DNA of 33,218 nucleotides. It comes from an uncultured Alphaproteobacteria bacterium (GTDB lineage Bacteria; Pseudomonadota; Alphaproteobacteria; Geminicoccales; Geminicoccaceae). The stretch covers positions 5,998-39,215 of the forward strand of contig CADEGR010000031.1 of the NCBI GenBank assembly GCA_902826935.1, in the 5' to 3' direction. The first letter of the stretch is position 1; every line of letters begins with the position of its first letter. The position numbers and the translations under genes were made by a program. This document shows positions 1 through 8,535 of this stretch, piece after piece. Under the pieces are notes generated by a model. That model was not told the origin of the DNA and searched no databases. It saw only the letters and a program-made list of their open reading frames with translations.

Positions 1-1344
1 CGACTGGCCGGTCATCCGGGCCTGGCCGGCAAGGCCGGTCACCGCCGGCATCTCATCGAGATAGCGCACGCTCAGCTGGCTGAAGTCGAACTGCAGGTCG
101 AGCGCTTCGTCGCGCAAGGGGGCCTGCACGAAATCGGCCGGCACGAACTGCAGCTTGGCGGTCAGCTTCGGGACCTGGCCGGTGGTGATGTTCTGGGTCA
201 CCCAGCTGCGCGTCTCGGGCACGAAATCGGGCGGCCAGAAGGCGCCAAGCCGGGCGACCGGCAGATCCCTGACCGAGAGCTGTGCATCGAGCGACGGACC
301 GGCCTCGGCCAAAACCAGCCGGCCCTGCCCTGCCAGCACCGCCTGCTCGCTGGTGGCGCGCAAGCTCGCGACCTCGAGCTGCCGGGCCGCCGGCGACCAG
401 GTCGCGGCAAGCGCCAGCGCGCTGATCGGCACCGGCGCCGGCAGCGCCGGCAGGCTCAGCTCGCCCGGCCCGCCCTCGATCGCCAGGCGCACGGGCGAGA
501 GCACGCCTGCGAGGCTGATCTCGGCATTGACCTGGCCGCGCAGCGGCAATGGCAGCTCCGCCAGGGGCCAGGCCGGCGCCAGCGCCGCGAACTCGGGCAG
601 CAGCAGATCGGCAAAGCGGGTCTCGAACGCGATCCGGTCGCTCCGGCCGACCTCATGCGCCGTGATCTGCAAGCGCGCCGGTCGGCCATGCTGCTGCAAA
701 TTGGCGCTCAGGCTGCCCTGCAGGCCGCCCATCAGGCGCTGCAGCTCGAGGGTCAGCTGCTCCGCCGCCATCAGCTCGCCGGTCGCCAGATCGCGCAAGG
801 TCATGCGGCCGTCGGCCAGACGCACCCGGCGCAGGTAGGTCAATGGATCGGCGTCGCCCGCCGGCCGCATGAAGCGGCCGACCAGGGCCAGGAGGTCGAC
901 GCCCGGCTCCGCCTCGGCCGCCCCCGCCGGCAGCAGGCCGAAGCTGCCATCCAGCCGCCGGGTCAGGCGCAGGCTCGGCGCGAACAGGGTGACATGGGAG
1001 ACCGCCGCGATCCGCTGCTGCACGAAGGCGCGAGCACTCAGCCCGACCTCGACCTCGTCGAAGCTCGCGAGCAGCGGGCCGTCGCTGCGGCGCAACCGGA
1101 CGTCCTTGGCGATCAGCTCGAGCGAATAGCCGTTCGGCGCCAGCCGGGCCGCGGTCGTGCCGATTTCGACCGCGACGCCGGTGGCGGGGGTCAGCGCCTG
1201 CTCGATCCGCGGGGTCAGCCAGGCCAGGGAGAGCGGGCCAGCGCTCAACCTCCAGGCGAAGCCGACCATCGCCAGGACGAGCAGCGCCAGCCCCAGGACA
1301 AGCAGCTTCAGACCGAGATCGAGAACCCTGCGCACCAGCGGCAT
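1..1344 (-). CDS. AsmA-like / DUF3971 (YhdP-type) envelope protein, 3' end off the window
   Basis: The minus-strand frame is open for 448 codons from the ATG at 1344 to the left edge. It begins with a short basic N-terminus and one hydrophobic segment at about residues 6-27. The motif WLTPRIEQAL follows, then a long beta-rich region with DUF3971-type phrases such as WVTQNITTGQVPKL. This is the plan of AsmA/YhdP-family proteins: an inner-membrane anchor and a large periplasmic repeat body, implicated in other bacteria in phospholipid transport to, and integrity of, the outer membrane. That role is carried over from the family. The start is the first ATG; no good Shine-Dalgarno precedes it, and an in-frame TTG lies 6 nt upstream. 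It diverges from glnE across 61 bp, a neighbourhood common in Alphaproteobacteria. The C-terminus is not visible. Confidence 0.8.
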   Translation of the reverse strand, partial: MPLVRRVLDLGLKLLVLGLALLVLAMVGFAWRLSAGPLSLAWLTPRIEQALTPATGVAVEIGTTAARLAPNGYSLELIAKDVRLRRSDGPLLASFDEVEVGLSARAFVQQRIAAVSHVTLFAPSLRLTRRLDGSFGLLPAGAAEAEPGVDLLALVGRFMRPAGDADPLTYLRRVRLADGRMTLRDLATGELMAAEQLTLELQRLMGGLQGSLSANLQQHGRPARLQITAHEVGRSDRIAFETRFADLLLPEFAALAPAWPLAELPLPLRGQVNAEISLAGVLSPVRLAIEGGPGELSLPALPAPVPISALALAATWSPAARQLEVASLRATSEQAVLAGQGRLVLAEAGPSLDAQLSVRDLPVARLGAFWPPDFVPETRSWVTQNITTGQVPKLTAKLQFVPADFVQAPLRDEALDLQFDFSQLSVRYLDEMPAVTGLAGQARMTGQS

Positions 1345-1405
1345 ACTCAACCGGAGGACATTCGACGTCTTTCGTGCAGGCGCACTTATCAGCTAAGTAA
1401 AGCGC

Positions 1406-4387
1406 GTGAACCAGCAGAACGAGTCCCCGCTCGCCGCTTTGCCCCACGCCGCCGATCCGGCGGCGGCCGGGCGGACGCTGGCGCGCTGGCATGCGCTCGC
1501 AAGTAACGCGCCGCCGGGGCCAGCAGATCCCGAAGCCGCTGCCGGCGATGCGCTGCTGCGCGGCATCTTCGGCAGCAGCCCCTATCTGACCGAGCTGCTG
1601 TTCGCCGAGCCGGATCTCTGGCACCGCTTTCGCGCGACCGGCCCCGATCAGGTGGCAGAGGCCCTGCGCGCCGAGCGGGCGGTGCTGCCGGTGGACAATC
1701 GGCAGGCGGTGATGACCGGCTGGCGGCGCGCCAAGCGGCGCCTTGCCTTGCTCTGCGCGCTGGCCGACCTGGCCGGCCAATGGCCGCTTGCCAAGGTGAC
1801 CGGGGCGCTCAGCGACTTTGCCGATGCCGCGACCCAGGCCGCCTTGGGCTTCGCCTTGCGCGAGGCCGCCAAGCGCGGCGAATTGGCGCTGGCCGATCCG
1901 ACCGCACCGCAAGCCCGCTCCGGCTTCATCGTGCTGGGCATGGGCAAGCTCGGCGCCGGCGAGCTGAACTATTCCAGCGACATCGATCTGATCGTGCTGT
2001 TCGATCCCGAGCGGTTCCGCCCGACCGGCCGCGATGGTGCCATGGCGCTGGCAGTCCGGCTGACCCGGACCTTGGTCTATCTGCTCGATCATCGCACACC
2101 CGCCGGCTATGTCTTCCGGACCGATCTGCGCCTGCGGCCGCATCCGCCGGGCCAGCCGCTCGCCCTCTCGGTCGACGATGCCGAGCTGTATTACGAGCGG
2201 TTTGGCCAGAACTGGGAGCGGGCGGCGCTGATCAAGGCGCGGGTGATCGCCGGCGACGCCGTCGCCGGCGAGGCTTTCCTGCAGCGGCTGCGACCGTTTC
2301 TCTGGCGCCGCCATCTGGATTATGCCGCGATCCGCGACATCCACTCGATCAAGCGCCAGATCAACGCCTATCGCGGCCATGGCGCGATCCGGATCGAGGG
2401 GCATGATCTCAAGGTCGGCCGCGGCGGCATCCGCGAGATCGAGTTCTTCGTCCAGACCCAGCAGCTGATCCTGGGCGGCAAGGTGCCGGAGCTGCGCCTG
2501 CGCGGCACCTGTGCGGCGCTAGATGCGCTGGTCAGGGCCCGCTGGCTGGCCGCCGAGACCGCGGCCGAGCTCAAGACCGCCTATGAGTTCCTGCGGCATT
2601 GCGAGCACCGGCTGCAGATGATCGCGGACAAGCAGACCCAGAGCCTGCCCAGCCAGCCGGAGCAGCTGGCGCGCTTTGCCGCCTTCATGGGCTATGCCGA
2701 GCCCGCACGGTTCAGCCAGGCGCTGCTGGTCCAGCTGGAGCAGGTCGAGCGCCACTATGCCGCCTTGTTCGAAAGCAGCCTGGATCTCGGCGCCGGCGGA
2801 GCGCTGGTGTTCACCGGCACCGACGACGATCCCGACACGCTGGCCACTTTGGCGCGGCTCGGCTTCAAACGGCCGCCGGCGATGGCGGCGCGGATCCGCG
2901 CCTGGCACCATGGCCATATCCGGGCGACCCGCACCGCGCGCGCCCGCGAGCTGTTGACCGAGCTGATGCCGCAGCTGCTACGCGAGCTGGCCGAGCAGCC
3001 GGACCCGGATGACGCCTTCGAGCGCTTCGATGGGCTGATGCAGGGCCTGCCGGCCGGCGTCCAGCTGTTCTCGCTGATGCGGGCCAATCCCCGCCTGCTC
3101 CGGCTGATCGCCGATCTGGTCGGCGCGGCACCGCGCCTGGCCAGCCACCTAAGCGGCCATCTCGGCTTGTTCGAGGCCATGCTCGCGCCCGACTTCTTCG
3201 AGCCGGTGCCGGATGCCGCCCGGCTCGAGGCGGAGCTGACCGCGGCCCTGCGCCGGGCGGGCGATCAGCAGGATCTGCTCGATGCCGCCCGGCGCTTCGC
3301 CCAGAGCCGCGAGTTCCAGATCGGCGTCCAGGTGCTGCTCGGCCTGCTGGATGGCGATGCCGCGGGCCCGGCCTTGAGCGCCATCGCGACGGTCGTGATC
3401 CAGGGTCTGCTGGCACCGATGCAGGCGGCGCTCGCGGCCCAGCATGGTGCGGTCCCGGGCGGCTCCTTTGTGGTCGTGGCCCTCGGCAAGCTCGGTTCCG
3501 AGGAGCTGACGATCGGCTCGGATCTCGATCTGATCTTCGTCTATGACGCGCCGACCGCCGCCCGCTCCGAGGGCGCCCGGCCGCTGCCGGCGGCGACCTA
3601 CTATGCAAGGCTGGGCCAGCGGCTGGTCAGCGCGCTGACCGCGCCCACGCCGGAAGGCCGGCTCTACGAGATCGACACTCGGCTCCGCCCGTCCGGCAAT
3701 CTCGGCCCGGTCGCCTGCTCGCTCGAGAACTTCGAGCGCTACCAGATGGGCACCGCCGAAACCTGGGAGCACCAGGCGCTGACCCGCGCCCGCGTCATCG
3801 CCGGCGACCCGAGCCTCGGCCAGCGGGTCGAGGCGATCATCCAGCGGGCACTCTGCCAGGTCAGGCCGGAGGCCGAGCTGCGCCAGGCGGTGGCCGGCAT
3901 GCGGGCGCGGATCTTCAAGGAGCATGGCAGCGCCGATCCCTGGCGGGTCAAGCATGTCCGGGGCGGCCTGGTCGAGGCGGAGTTCCTGGCGCAATACCTG
4001 CAGCTCCGCCACGCCGCCAGCCAGCCGGCGATCCTGACCCGCAGCACCACCGAGAGCTTCGAGCGCGCGGCGGCCTTGGGCCTGCTCGAGCCCGAGGCCG
4101 CCCGGCTGCTGGTCCAGGCGGTCCGACTCTACCGGCGGATCCAGGCGGTGCTGCGGCTGTCGGTCCAGGGCTTCGAGCCGGCGGCGGCGCCCAAGGGCCT
4201 GCGCGAGGTTCTGGTGGGCGCGGTCCAGTTCGATCCGGAAATTGCCCGGCCAGGCCTTGACTTCGCGGCGGTCGAGGAAATCTTGAGGGCGAGGCAAAAG
4301 GCCGTGGCGGCGCTGTTCAATCGGCTCTGTCCGCAGCCGATCGACCCGACGGGCGAGCCACCCGGCATTTCAGGAGGGACTTCATGA
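1406..4387 (+). CDS. glnE: Bifunctional glutamine synthetase adenylyltransferase / adenylyl-removing enzyme
   Basis: This 993-residue protein adenylylates glutamine synthetase and removes the AMP again, tuning nitrogen assimilation in response to PII and glutamine. Both nucleotidyltransferase halves are visible. The N-terminal half (adenylyl-removing) has GMGKLGAGELNYSSDIDLI near residues 178-196. The C-terminal half (adenylylating) has LGKLGSEELTIGSDLDLIF near 692-711. Both keep the G-S-x9-D-x-D pattern, and a helical linker joins them. The length is normal for the family. The start is a GTG at 1406 with a weak ribosome site, so it is less certain than the rest. The stop overlaps the bcp start as ATGA, which suggests translational coupling. 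No glnA or glnB lies nearby, as is usual. Confidence 0.97.
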   Translation: MNQQNESPLAALPHAADPAAAGRTLARWHALASNAPPGPADPEAAAGDALLRGIFGSSPYLTELLFAEPDLWHRFRATGPDQVAEALRAERAVLPVDNRQAVMTGWRRAKRRLALLCALADLAGQWPLAKVTGALSDFADAATQAALGFALREAAKRGELALADPTAPQARSGFIVLGMGKLGAGELNYSSDIDLIVLFDPERFRPTGRDGAMALAVRLTRTLVYLLDHRTPAGYVFRTDLRLRPHPPGQPLALSVDDAELYYERFGQNWERAALIKARVIAGDAVAGEAFLQRLRPFLWRRHLDYAAIRDIHSIKRQINAYRGHGAIRIEGHDLKVGRGGIREIEFFVQTQQLILGGKVPELRLRGTCAALDALVRARWLAAETAAELKTAYEFLRHCEHRLQMIADKQTQSLPSQPEQLARFAAFMGYAEPARFSQALLVQLEQVERHYAALFESSLDLGAGGALVFTGTDDDPDTLATLARLGFKRPPAMAARIRAWHHGHIRATRTARARELLTELMPQLLRELAEQPDPDDAFERFDGLMQGLPAGVQLFSLMRANPRLLRLIADLVGAAPRLASHLSGHLGLFEAMLAPDFFEPVPDAARLEAELTAALRRAGDQQDLLDAARRFAQSREFQIGVQVLLGLLDGDAAGPALSAIATVVIQGLLAPMQAALAAQHGAVPGGSFVVVALGKLGSEELTIGSDLDLIFVYDAPTAARSEGARPLPAATYYARLGQRLVSALTAPTPEGRLYEIDTRLRPSGNLGPVACSLENFERYQMGTAETWEHQALTRARVIAGDPSLGQRVEAIIQRALCQVRPEAELRQAVAGMRARIFKEHGSADPWRVKHVRGGLVEAEFLAQYLQLRHAASQPAILTRSTTESFERAAALGLLEPEAARLLVQAVRLYRRIQAVLRLSVQGFEPAAAPKGLREVLVGAVQFDPEIARPGLDFAAVEEILRARQKAVAALFNRLCPQPIDPTGEPPGISGGTS

Positions 4388-4851
4388 CGAGCGAGCTGGA
4401 GGGCCAGCGTGCCCCCGATTTCGATCTGCCGACCGATGGCGGCGGCCGGGCGCGGCTGGCCGACTACGTCGGCAAGCAGCTGGTGCTCTATCTCTATCCC
4501 AAGGACGACACCTCCGGCTGCACCAAGGAGGCCCAGGCCTTCGCCGAGGACTACGCGGCCTTCCAGGCGGCCGGGGTCGAGATCCTGGGCCTGTCCAAGG
4601 ACAGCGTCGCCAGCCACGACAAGTTCAAGGCGAAGTATGGCCTGCCCTTTCGGCTCGCCGCCGACGAAGAGGGCAAGCTGGTCGAGGCGCTCGGCGCCTG
4701 GGTCGAGAAGAGCATGTACGGCAAGAGCTACATGGGCATCGACCGCTCGACCTTCCTGATCGACGGCCAGGGCGTGATCAAGAAGGTCTGGCGCAAGGTC
4801 AAGGTGCCGGGCCATGCCGGCGAGGTCCTGGCCGCCGTCAAGGCCGGCTGA
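4384..4851 (+). CDS. bcp: Thioredoxin-dependent peroxiredoxin, Bcp/PrxQ type
   Basis: This 155-residue cytoplasmic peroxiredoxin reduces hydrogen peroxide and organic hydroperoxides. The active-site segment YPKDDTSGCTKEAQAF places the peroxidatic cysteine at C46, with the family's T43 upstream. Many Bcp proteins carry a resolving cysteine five residues later; here that position is A/Q, and I see no other cysteine in the protein. It should therefore work as a 1-Cys enzyme relying on an external thiol. A strong ribosome site (CAGGAGGGA, about 4371-4379) lies inside the glnE end, and the ATG overlaps the glnE stop, so the two genes form a coupled pair. The next gene converges 41 bp downstream. 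Confidence 0.95.
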   Translation: MTSELEGQRAPDFDLPTDGGGRARLADYVGKQLVLYLYPKDDTSGCTKEAQAFAEDYAAFQAAGVEILGLSKDSVASHDKFKAKYGLPFRLAADEEGKLVEALGAWVEKSMYGKSYMGIDRSTFLIDGQGVIKKVWRKVKVPGHAGEVLAAVKAG

Positions 4852-4892
4852 CCAAGCCAGCGGTCAGCCGCCGACCAGCATCGAGGGGGCGC

Positions 4893-5645
4893 TCAGCAGC
4901 TGACGCAGTTGCTGCGCGCTTCCTCGATCAACGCCACCAGCCGCTCCTTGCCGACCGCGCCCGGCACCAGCGTGTCGCCGATCACGAAGGCGGGCGTGCC
5001 CTCGATGCCCAGCGTGGTCGCCAGGGTGTAGTTGCGCTCGATCGCGCGGCTGATCTCCGGATCGGCCATGTCCTGGGCGAGCTTGACGGGATCGAGGCCG
5101 GCGTCCTGCGCGGCCGCGCTGATCCCGGCGTCCGACAGGTCCGGGCTGCGCATCAGGGCGAAATGGAACTTCAGGTAGTGCTCCTCGCCCTGCTTGCGGC
5201 TGGCGAGCGCCGCCTTGGCTGCCCGCAAGGAGTCTTCGCCCAGCACCGGAAACTCCTTGAACACCACCTTCAGCTTGGGCTGCTCGGCGATCAGCGCCTG
5301 CATCTGATCGACCACCTTGCGGCAATAGGTGCAGCGGTAGTCGAAGAACTCGACCAGCGTGACGTCGGCCTCGCTGGGCCCCACCGACGGATCGGTCGCA
5401 TCCGCCACGAGCTTGGCGCGATGTTCGGCGATCGCGTCCTTCTGCTGCTGCTCCTTGGCGGCGGTCTGGCGGCGCTGCAGCTCCTGGAGCGCCTGGTAGA
5501 CCACCTCCGGATTGCGCATGAGGTAATCATGCACGATCTGCTCGATCTGGGTCTTGTCCAGCGCCGGCTCGGCGGCGGCGAGCGGGCCAGCGAAGCTGGC
5601 GAGCCCGGCCATGATGGCAAGGCAAAGATTGCGCAACCGACGCAT
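4893..5645 (-). CDS. DsbA-family periplasmic thiol:disulfide protein with ScsC-like N-terminal helical extension
   Basis: This 250-residue secreted protein has a signal peptide at about residues 1-25, with predicted cleavage after PLAAA. A helical segment at about 28-80 (IEQIVHDYLMRNPEVVYQAL is typical) resembles the oligomerising N-terminal domain of ScsC-like proteins. A DsbA/thioredoxin domain follows, with active site C104-T-Y-C107 and a cis-Pro loop in GIEGTPAFVIGD. The family oxidises or isomerises disulfides in periplasmic proteins. The chosen ATG at 5645 sits 8-9 nt after GGGAG. A longer frame reaches 5873 but would lose the signal peptide. Oddly, the protein ends in C-V-S-C, a second CxxC at the extreme C-terminus. 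It lies 98 bp downstream of the M48 protease gene on the same strand, a probable operon. Com1/ScsC-like is the safest class; the natural substrates are unknown. Confidence 0.9.
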   Translation of the reverse strand: MRRLRNLCLAIMAGLASFAGPLAAAEPALDKTQIEQIVHDYLMRNPEVVYQALQELQRRQTAAKEQQQKDAIAEHRAKLVADATDPSVGPSEADVTLVEFFDYRCTYCRKVVDQMQALIAEQPKLKVVFKEFPVLGEDSLRAAKAALASRKQGEEHYLKFHFALMRSPDLSDAGISAAAQDAGLDPVKLAQDMADPEISRAIERNYTLATTLGIEGTPAFVIGDTLVPGAVGKERLVALIEEARSNCVSC

Positions 5646-5743
5646 GCTGTCCGCTCCCGTGATCGACCGTGGCGGCCACCTTATCGGCGCGGCGCCGCGC
5701 TGGCCACGGCAAAACCGCCGATCGGCGCCACCTGCCGCCAGCT

Positions 5744-7081
5744 TCAGCCTTCCTCGATGACCTTCAAGATGTCCTGCAGCCGCAGCCAGCCCGGATCCTT
5801 GGGGTCGAGATTGGCCTCGGCGCGGCGGGCATAGAGCCTGGCATCGCGTTCCTTGCCGACCAGCAGCGCCCATTCGGCCAGCGCCAGGGACGATGGCCCC
5901 TCCTGGCCGGCCTGGCCCTTGGCGATGCCCTCCAGGCGCCAGGCATCGGCATTGTTGGGCTCGACCTGGAGCGCCTGCTCGAGCTGCTGGATGGCCTCGC
6001 GATGGTTCGGCTCGACGCCGGCTTCGATCAGGGCGCGCGCCAGGCCGATCCGCAGCAGCGCCGAGCCCGGCGCCAGCCGGACCGCCTCGCGATAGGGAGC
6101 GATGGCGTCGCCAACCTTGCCGTTCTCGAACAGCATCTGGCCCTTGAGCTCGTGGAAATAGGGATCGTCCGGATGCTCGGCGAGCAGGCCGTCGATCTCG
6201 GCCACCGCCGCGCTCAGATCGGGCAGCCGGTAGAGCGCGATCGCCCGGCCGTAACGGTTGATTAGGCTGCCATCATCCGGAAAGCGCTGCAGCGCCTGGA
6301 CCGGATCGTCCAGGAACGCGGTCAGCTTGACCACCATGCGCTGATGGCCCTCGACCCAGGCGGTGGGCGGCGGCCGGGCGCCGCTCCGGCTGGCGGCGGC
6401 ATGGGCCTCGACGAACTGCATCCGGTCGCGGGTCAAGGGGTGGCTGCGCAGATAGGGCGTGGTGCCGCTCACGCTCAGGACATTCTGGTCCTCGAGCACG
6501 CCGAAGAACCGGGCGAGGCCGTCGGCGGAAACGTGCAGCCGGTCGAGGATGCTCATCGCCGCCTGATCGGCCGCCTGCTCCTGGCTGCGCGAGAAGCTCA
6601 TGAAATTGCCCTGGGCGACGGTCTGGCCGCCGGTCATCAGCGCCGCGCCCACCGCCGGCGCGCCCGCCACCGCCGCGGCCGCGCCCAGCACCGCGCCCAG
6701 GATCATCTCGGCCGCCGCCCGCTTTTGCGCGAGGCCGGCCCGGGTCAGATGGCCGCCAGCGATATGGCCGACCTCATGGGCGATCACGCCGGCCAGCTCG
6801 GTCGGATCGGCGGTCTTCATCAGGAGGCCGGTGTTCAAGAACAGGTTCATGCCGCCGGCGACGAACGCGTTCAGCTGGCGATCGCGGACGATGTAGAGCT
6901 TGACGCTGCCTGGCTCGATCCCGGCCGCTTCGAGGATCGGGTTGGTGATCGCGTCAAGGGTCTGCTCGATCTCGGCATCCCGGATCAGGCTGATCCCGGC
7001 GGCCAGCGCCGGACCCTGCGCCGGCCAGGCCAGTGCAGCAAGGCCGGCCATGGCCAAGCCGATGTTTCGCCAGGCACGCAA
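5744..7081 (-). CDS. Periplasmic M48-family zinc metalloprotease with C-terminal TPRs (BepA/YfgC-like)
   Basis: From the TTG at 7081 the protein has 445 residues. A signal peptide covers about 1-29 (cleavage near PALAA|G). The zinc-binding helix HEVGH is at 102-106, and the third ligand is probably E168 in SQEQAADQAA. The C-terminal half (about 290-430) looks like tetratricopeptide repeats. The closest known plan is BepA, which degrades or helps fold stalled outer-membrane proteins such as LptD; this is inferred by architecture. The frame is open upstream to 7183, but GGAGGG lies 9 nt before the TTG, and the signal peptide then starts correctly with MRAWRN. It precedes the DsbA-like gene, which makes sense for envelope protein quality control. 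It diverges from the aminotransferase gene. Confidence 0.9.
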   Translation of the reverse strand: MRAWRNIGLAMAGLAALAWPAQGPALAAGISLIRDAEIEQTLDAITNPILEAAGIEPGSVKLYIVRDRQLNAFVAGGMNLFLNTGLLMKTADPTELAGVIAHEVGHIAGGHLTRAGLAQKRAAAEMILGAVLGAAAAVAGAPAVGAALMTGGQTVAQGNFMSFSRSQEQAADQAAMSILDRLHVSADGLARFFGVLEDQNVLSVSGTTPYLRSHPLTRDRMQFVEAHAAASRSGARPPPTAWVEGHQRMVVKLTAFLDDPVQALQRFPDDGSLINRYGRAIALYRLPDLSAAVAEIDGLLAEHPDDPYFHELKGQMLFENGKVGDAIAPYREAVRLAPGSALLRIGLARALIEAGVEPNHREAIQQLEQALQVEPNNADAWRLEGIAKGQAGQEGPSSLALAEWALLVGKERDARLYARRAEANLDPKDPGWLRLQDILKVIEEG

Positions 7082-7109
7082 GCCGCGACACCCTCCGCCA
7101 CCCTGCCGA

Positions 7110-7138
7110 TTGACCGGCCATGCGCCATGGCGCATACG
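7110..7138 (+). promoter_or_regulatory. Possible sigma-70 promoter for the aminotransferase gene
   Basis: A -35-like TTGACC (7110-7115) and a -10-like CATACG (7133-7138) are separated by 17 bp, pointing toward the aminotransferase ATG at 7207. The -10 match is poor (3 of 6), so this is a consensus-based suggestion only. Confidence 0.35.
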
Positions 7139-7206
7139 GTTCGGCACGTTGCCGCTCGATCCTAGAAGCATTTGCCCGCCCACGCCATCGGAGCCTCGCC
7201 CGCGCG

Positions 7207-8403
7207 ATGTCCCTGCCTGCGTTCAAACCCAACCGCCAGTCGACCAGCCTCCTGAAAGCCGCGAGCCGCGCCATGGTCGAGCCGTTCATCGCCATGGATG
7301 TGCTGGCCGCCGCCAACGCCCAGGCGGCCGCTGGCCGGGACGTGTTCCATCTGGAGCTGGGCGAGCCCGCCGGCGGCCCGCCCCAGGCGGTCCTCGCGGC
7401 GGCCGCGGCCCGGCTGGCGGCCCGGCCGCTGGGCTATACCGAAGCGCTCGGCATGCCGGCGCTGCGCCACGCGATCGCCCGCCATTGCGAACACTGCTAT
7501 GACCTCGATGTTCCATGGCAGCGGATCGCGGTCACGATCGGTGCCTCCGGCGCCTTCGTCCTGGCGTTCCTCGCGGCCTTCGAGCCGGGCGACCGGGTGG
7601 TCGTGCCGGAGCCGGCCTTTCCGGCCTACAAGGCGACCCTGCGGGCGCTCGGCTGCGAGGTCGTACCGTTGGCGCTGGGGCCCGACACCGGCTTCAAGCC
7701 GACGCTGGCCCAGCTGGCCGCCCTGCCCCGACCGCTGGCCGGCCTCCTGATCGCCTCGCCCGGCAATCCGACCGGGACGATGCTGAGCGCCCGTGAGCTC
7801 GCGGCGATCGCCGACTATTGCGCCCTCGAAGGCATCCGGCTGATCGCCGACGAGATCTATCATGGGATCACCTATGACGGGCCAGCTGCCACGGCCTTGG
7901 CCTGCGCGCCCGATGCGATTGTGATCAACGGCTTCTCCAAATATTTCTGCATGACCGGCTGGCGCCTCGGCTGGATGGTGATGCCGGAGGATCTGACCCG
8001 GCCGATCGAGCTGCTCGCCCAGAACCTGTTCATCTCCGCGCCGGCCTTGTCGCAGGAGGCCGCCCTGGTGGCGTTCGACTGCCGGCCGGAGCTGGATCAG
8101 CGGATTGCCACGTACCGGGCCAATCGCGAGGCGTTGCTCGCCCGCCTGCCAGCAGCCGGCCTCGCCCGCTTCGCGCCGGTCGACGGCGCGTTCTATCTCT
8201 ATGCCGATGTCGGTCACCTGACCGACGATTCCAAGGGCTTCTGCGAGCGGCTCTTGGCCGAGACCGGCGTGGCGCTGGCTCCGGGTGCCGATTTCGATCG
8301 CGCCCATGGCCACCGCTACATCCGGATCGCGTTCCCCGGCGACCATGCCCGGCTGGTCGAGGCTGCCGACCGGCTGGTCGACTGGCTGCAGCACCAGGCC
8401 TGA
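7207..8403 (+). CDS. PLP-dependent class I/II aminotransferase
   Basis: This 398-residue fold-type I aminotransferase is cytoplasmic. Visible motifs are the cofactor-binding GASGAF turn, the SPGNPTGTM loop, DEIYHGITYDG, and GFSKYFCMTGWRLGW, where K245 should form the Schiff base with pyridoxal phosphate. The N-terminal segment HLELGEPAGG and the C-terminal RIAFPGDHARL also fit the family. Relatives are often annotated as aspartate or alanine aminotransferases, but the amino donor and acceptor cannot be assigned from sequence. The ATG at 7207 gives the usual N-terminus (MSLPAFKPN) with CGGAG about 13 nt upstream. An in-frame ATG at 7273 is an alternative, and the upstream ATG at 7120 would add a non-conserved extension. 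The gene stands alone between the divergent protease and lpxR. Confidence 0.93.
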   Translation: MSLPAFKPNRQSTSLLKAASRAMVEPFIAMDVLAAANAQAAAGRDVFHLELGEPAGGPPQAVLAAAAARLAARPLGYTEALGMPALRHAIARHCEHCYDLDVPWQRIAVTIGASGAFVLAFLAAFEPGDRVVVPEPAFPAYKATLRALGCEVVPLALGPDTGFKPTLAQLAALPRPLAGLLIASPGNPTGTMLSARELAAIADYCALEGIRLIADEIYHGITYDGPAATALACAPDAIVINGFSKYFCMTGWRLGWMVMPEDLTRPIELLAQNLFISAPALSQEAALVAFDCRPELDQRIATYRANREALLARLPAAGLARFAPVDGAFYLYADVGHLTDDSKGFCERLLAETGVALAPGADFDRAHGHRYIRIAFPGDHARLVEAADRLVDWLQHQA

Positions 8404-8441
8404 GGCTGCGCGGGCGCCGCGCCGCCAAGCATGCGGGGCCG

Positions 8442-8456
8442 TGGCACTTTTTCCGC
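8442..8456 (+). promoter_or_regulatory. Sigma-54-like -24/-12 element upstream of the lpxR homologue
   Basis: TGGCAC (8442-8447) is followed by a GC at 8455-8456 with exactly the -24/-12 spacing. The usual TT before the GC is CC here. A sigma-70-like TATTCT lies at about 8467. No sigma-54 activator gene is seen nearby, so this may be chance. Confidence 0.25.
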
Positions 8457-8498
8457 GCTGGAGCGTTATTCTCAGCCGAGGATCAAGATGATCAGGTC

Positions 8499-8517
8499 GG
8501 CGCCTGCGGGCGGCGCC
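8499..8517 (+). other. Leader hairpin just before the lpxR ribosome-binding site
   Basis: GGCGCC at 8499-8504 and again at 8512-8517 can pair (6-bp all-GC stem, 7-nt loop). The stem ends about 5 nt before the GCGGGGG ribosome site used by the ATG at 8536. It could modulate initiation, or be a chance palindrome in GC-rich DNA. Confidence 0.35.
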
Positions 8518-8535
8518 AAGGCGGGGGATAGAAGC

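Noticed and set aside
1345-1405. Promoters in the 61-bp AsmA/glnE divergent spacer
   Set aside because: A TATCAG box at 1387-1392 has no acceptable -35 at proper spacing, and the minus strand shows nothing better, so no promoter is called.
653-2404. A 583-codon minus-strand frame crossing the AsmA/glnE divergent region
   Set aside because: It overlaps two confident genes in other frames, lacks a ribosome site and has no recognisable motif.
4852-4892. Possible terminator between bcp and the DsbA-like gene
   Set aside because: Only a weak GGTC/GACC pairing with mismatches and no T run on either strand.
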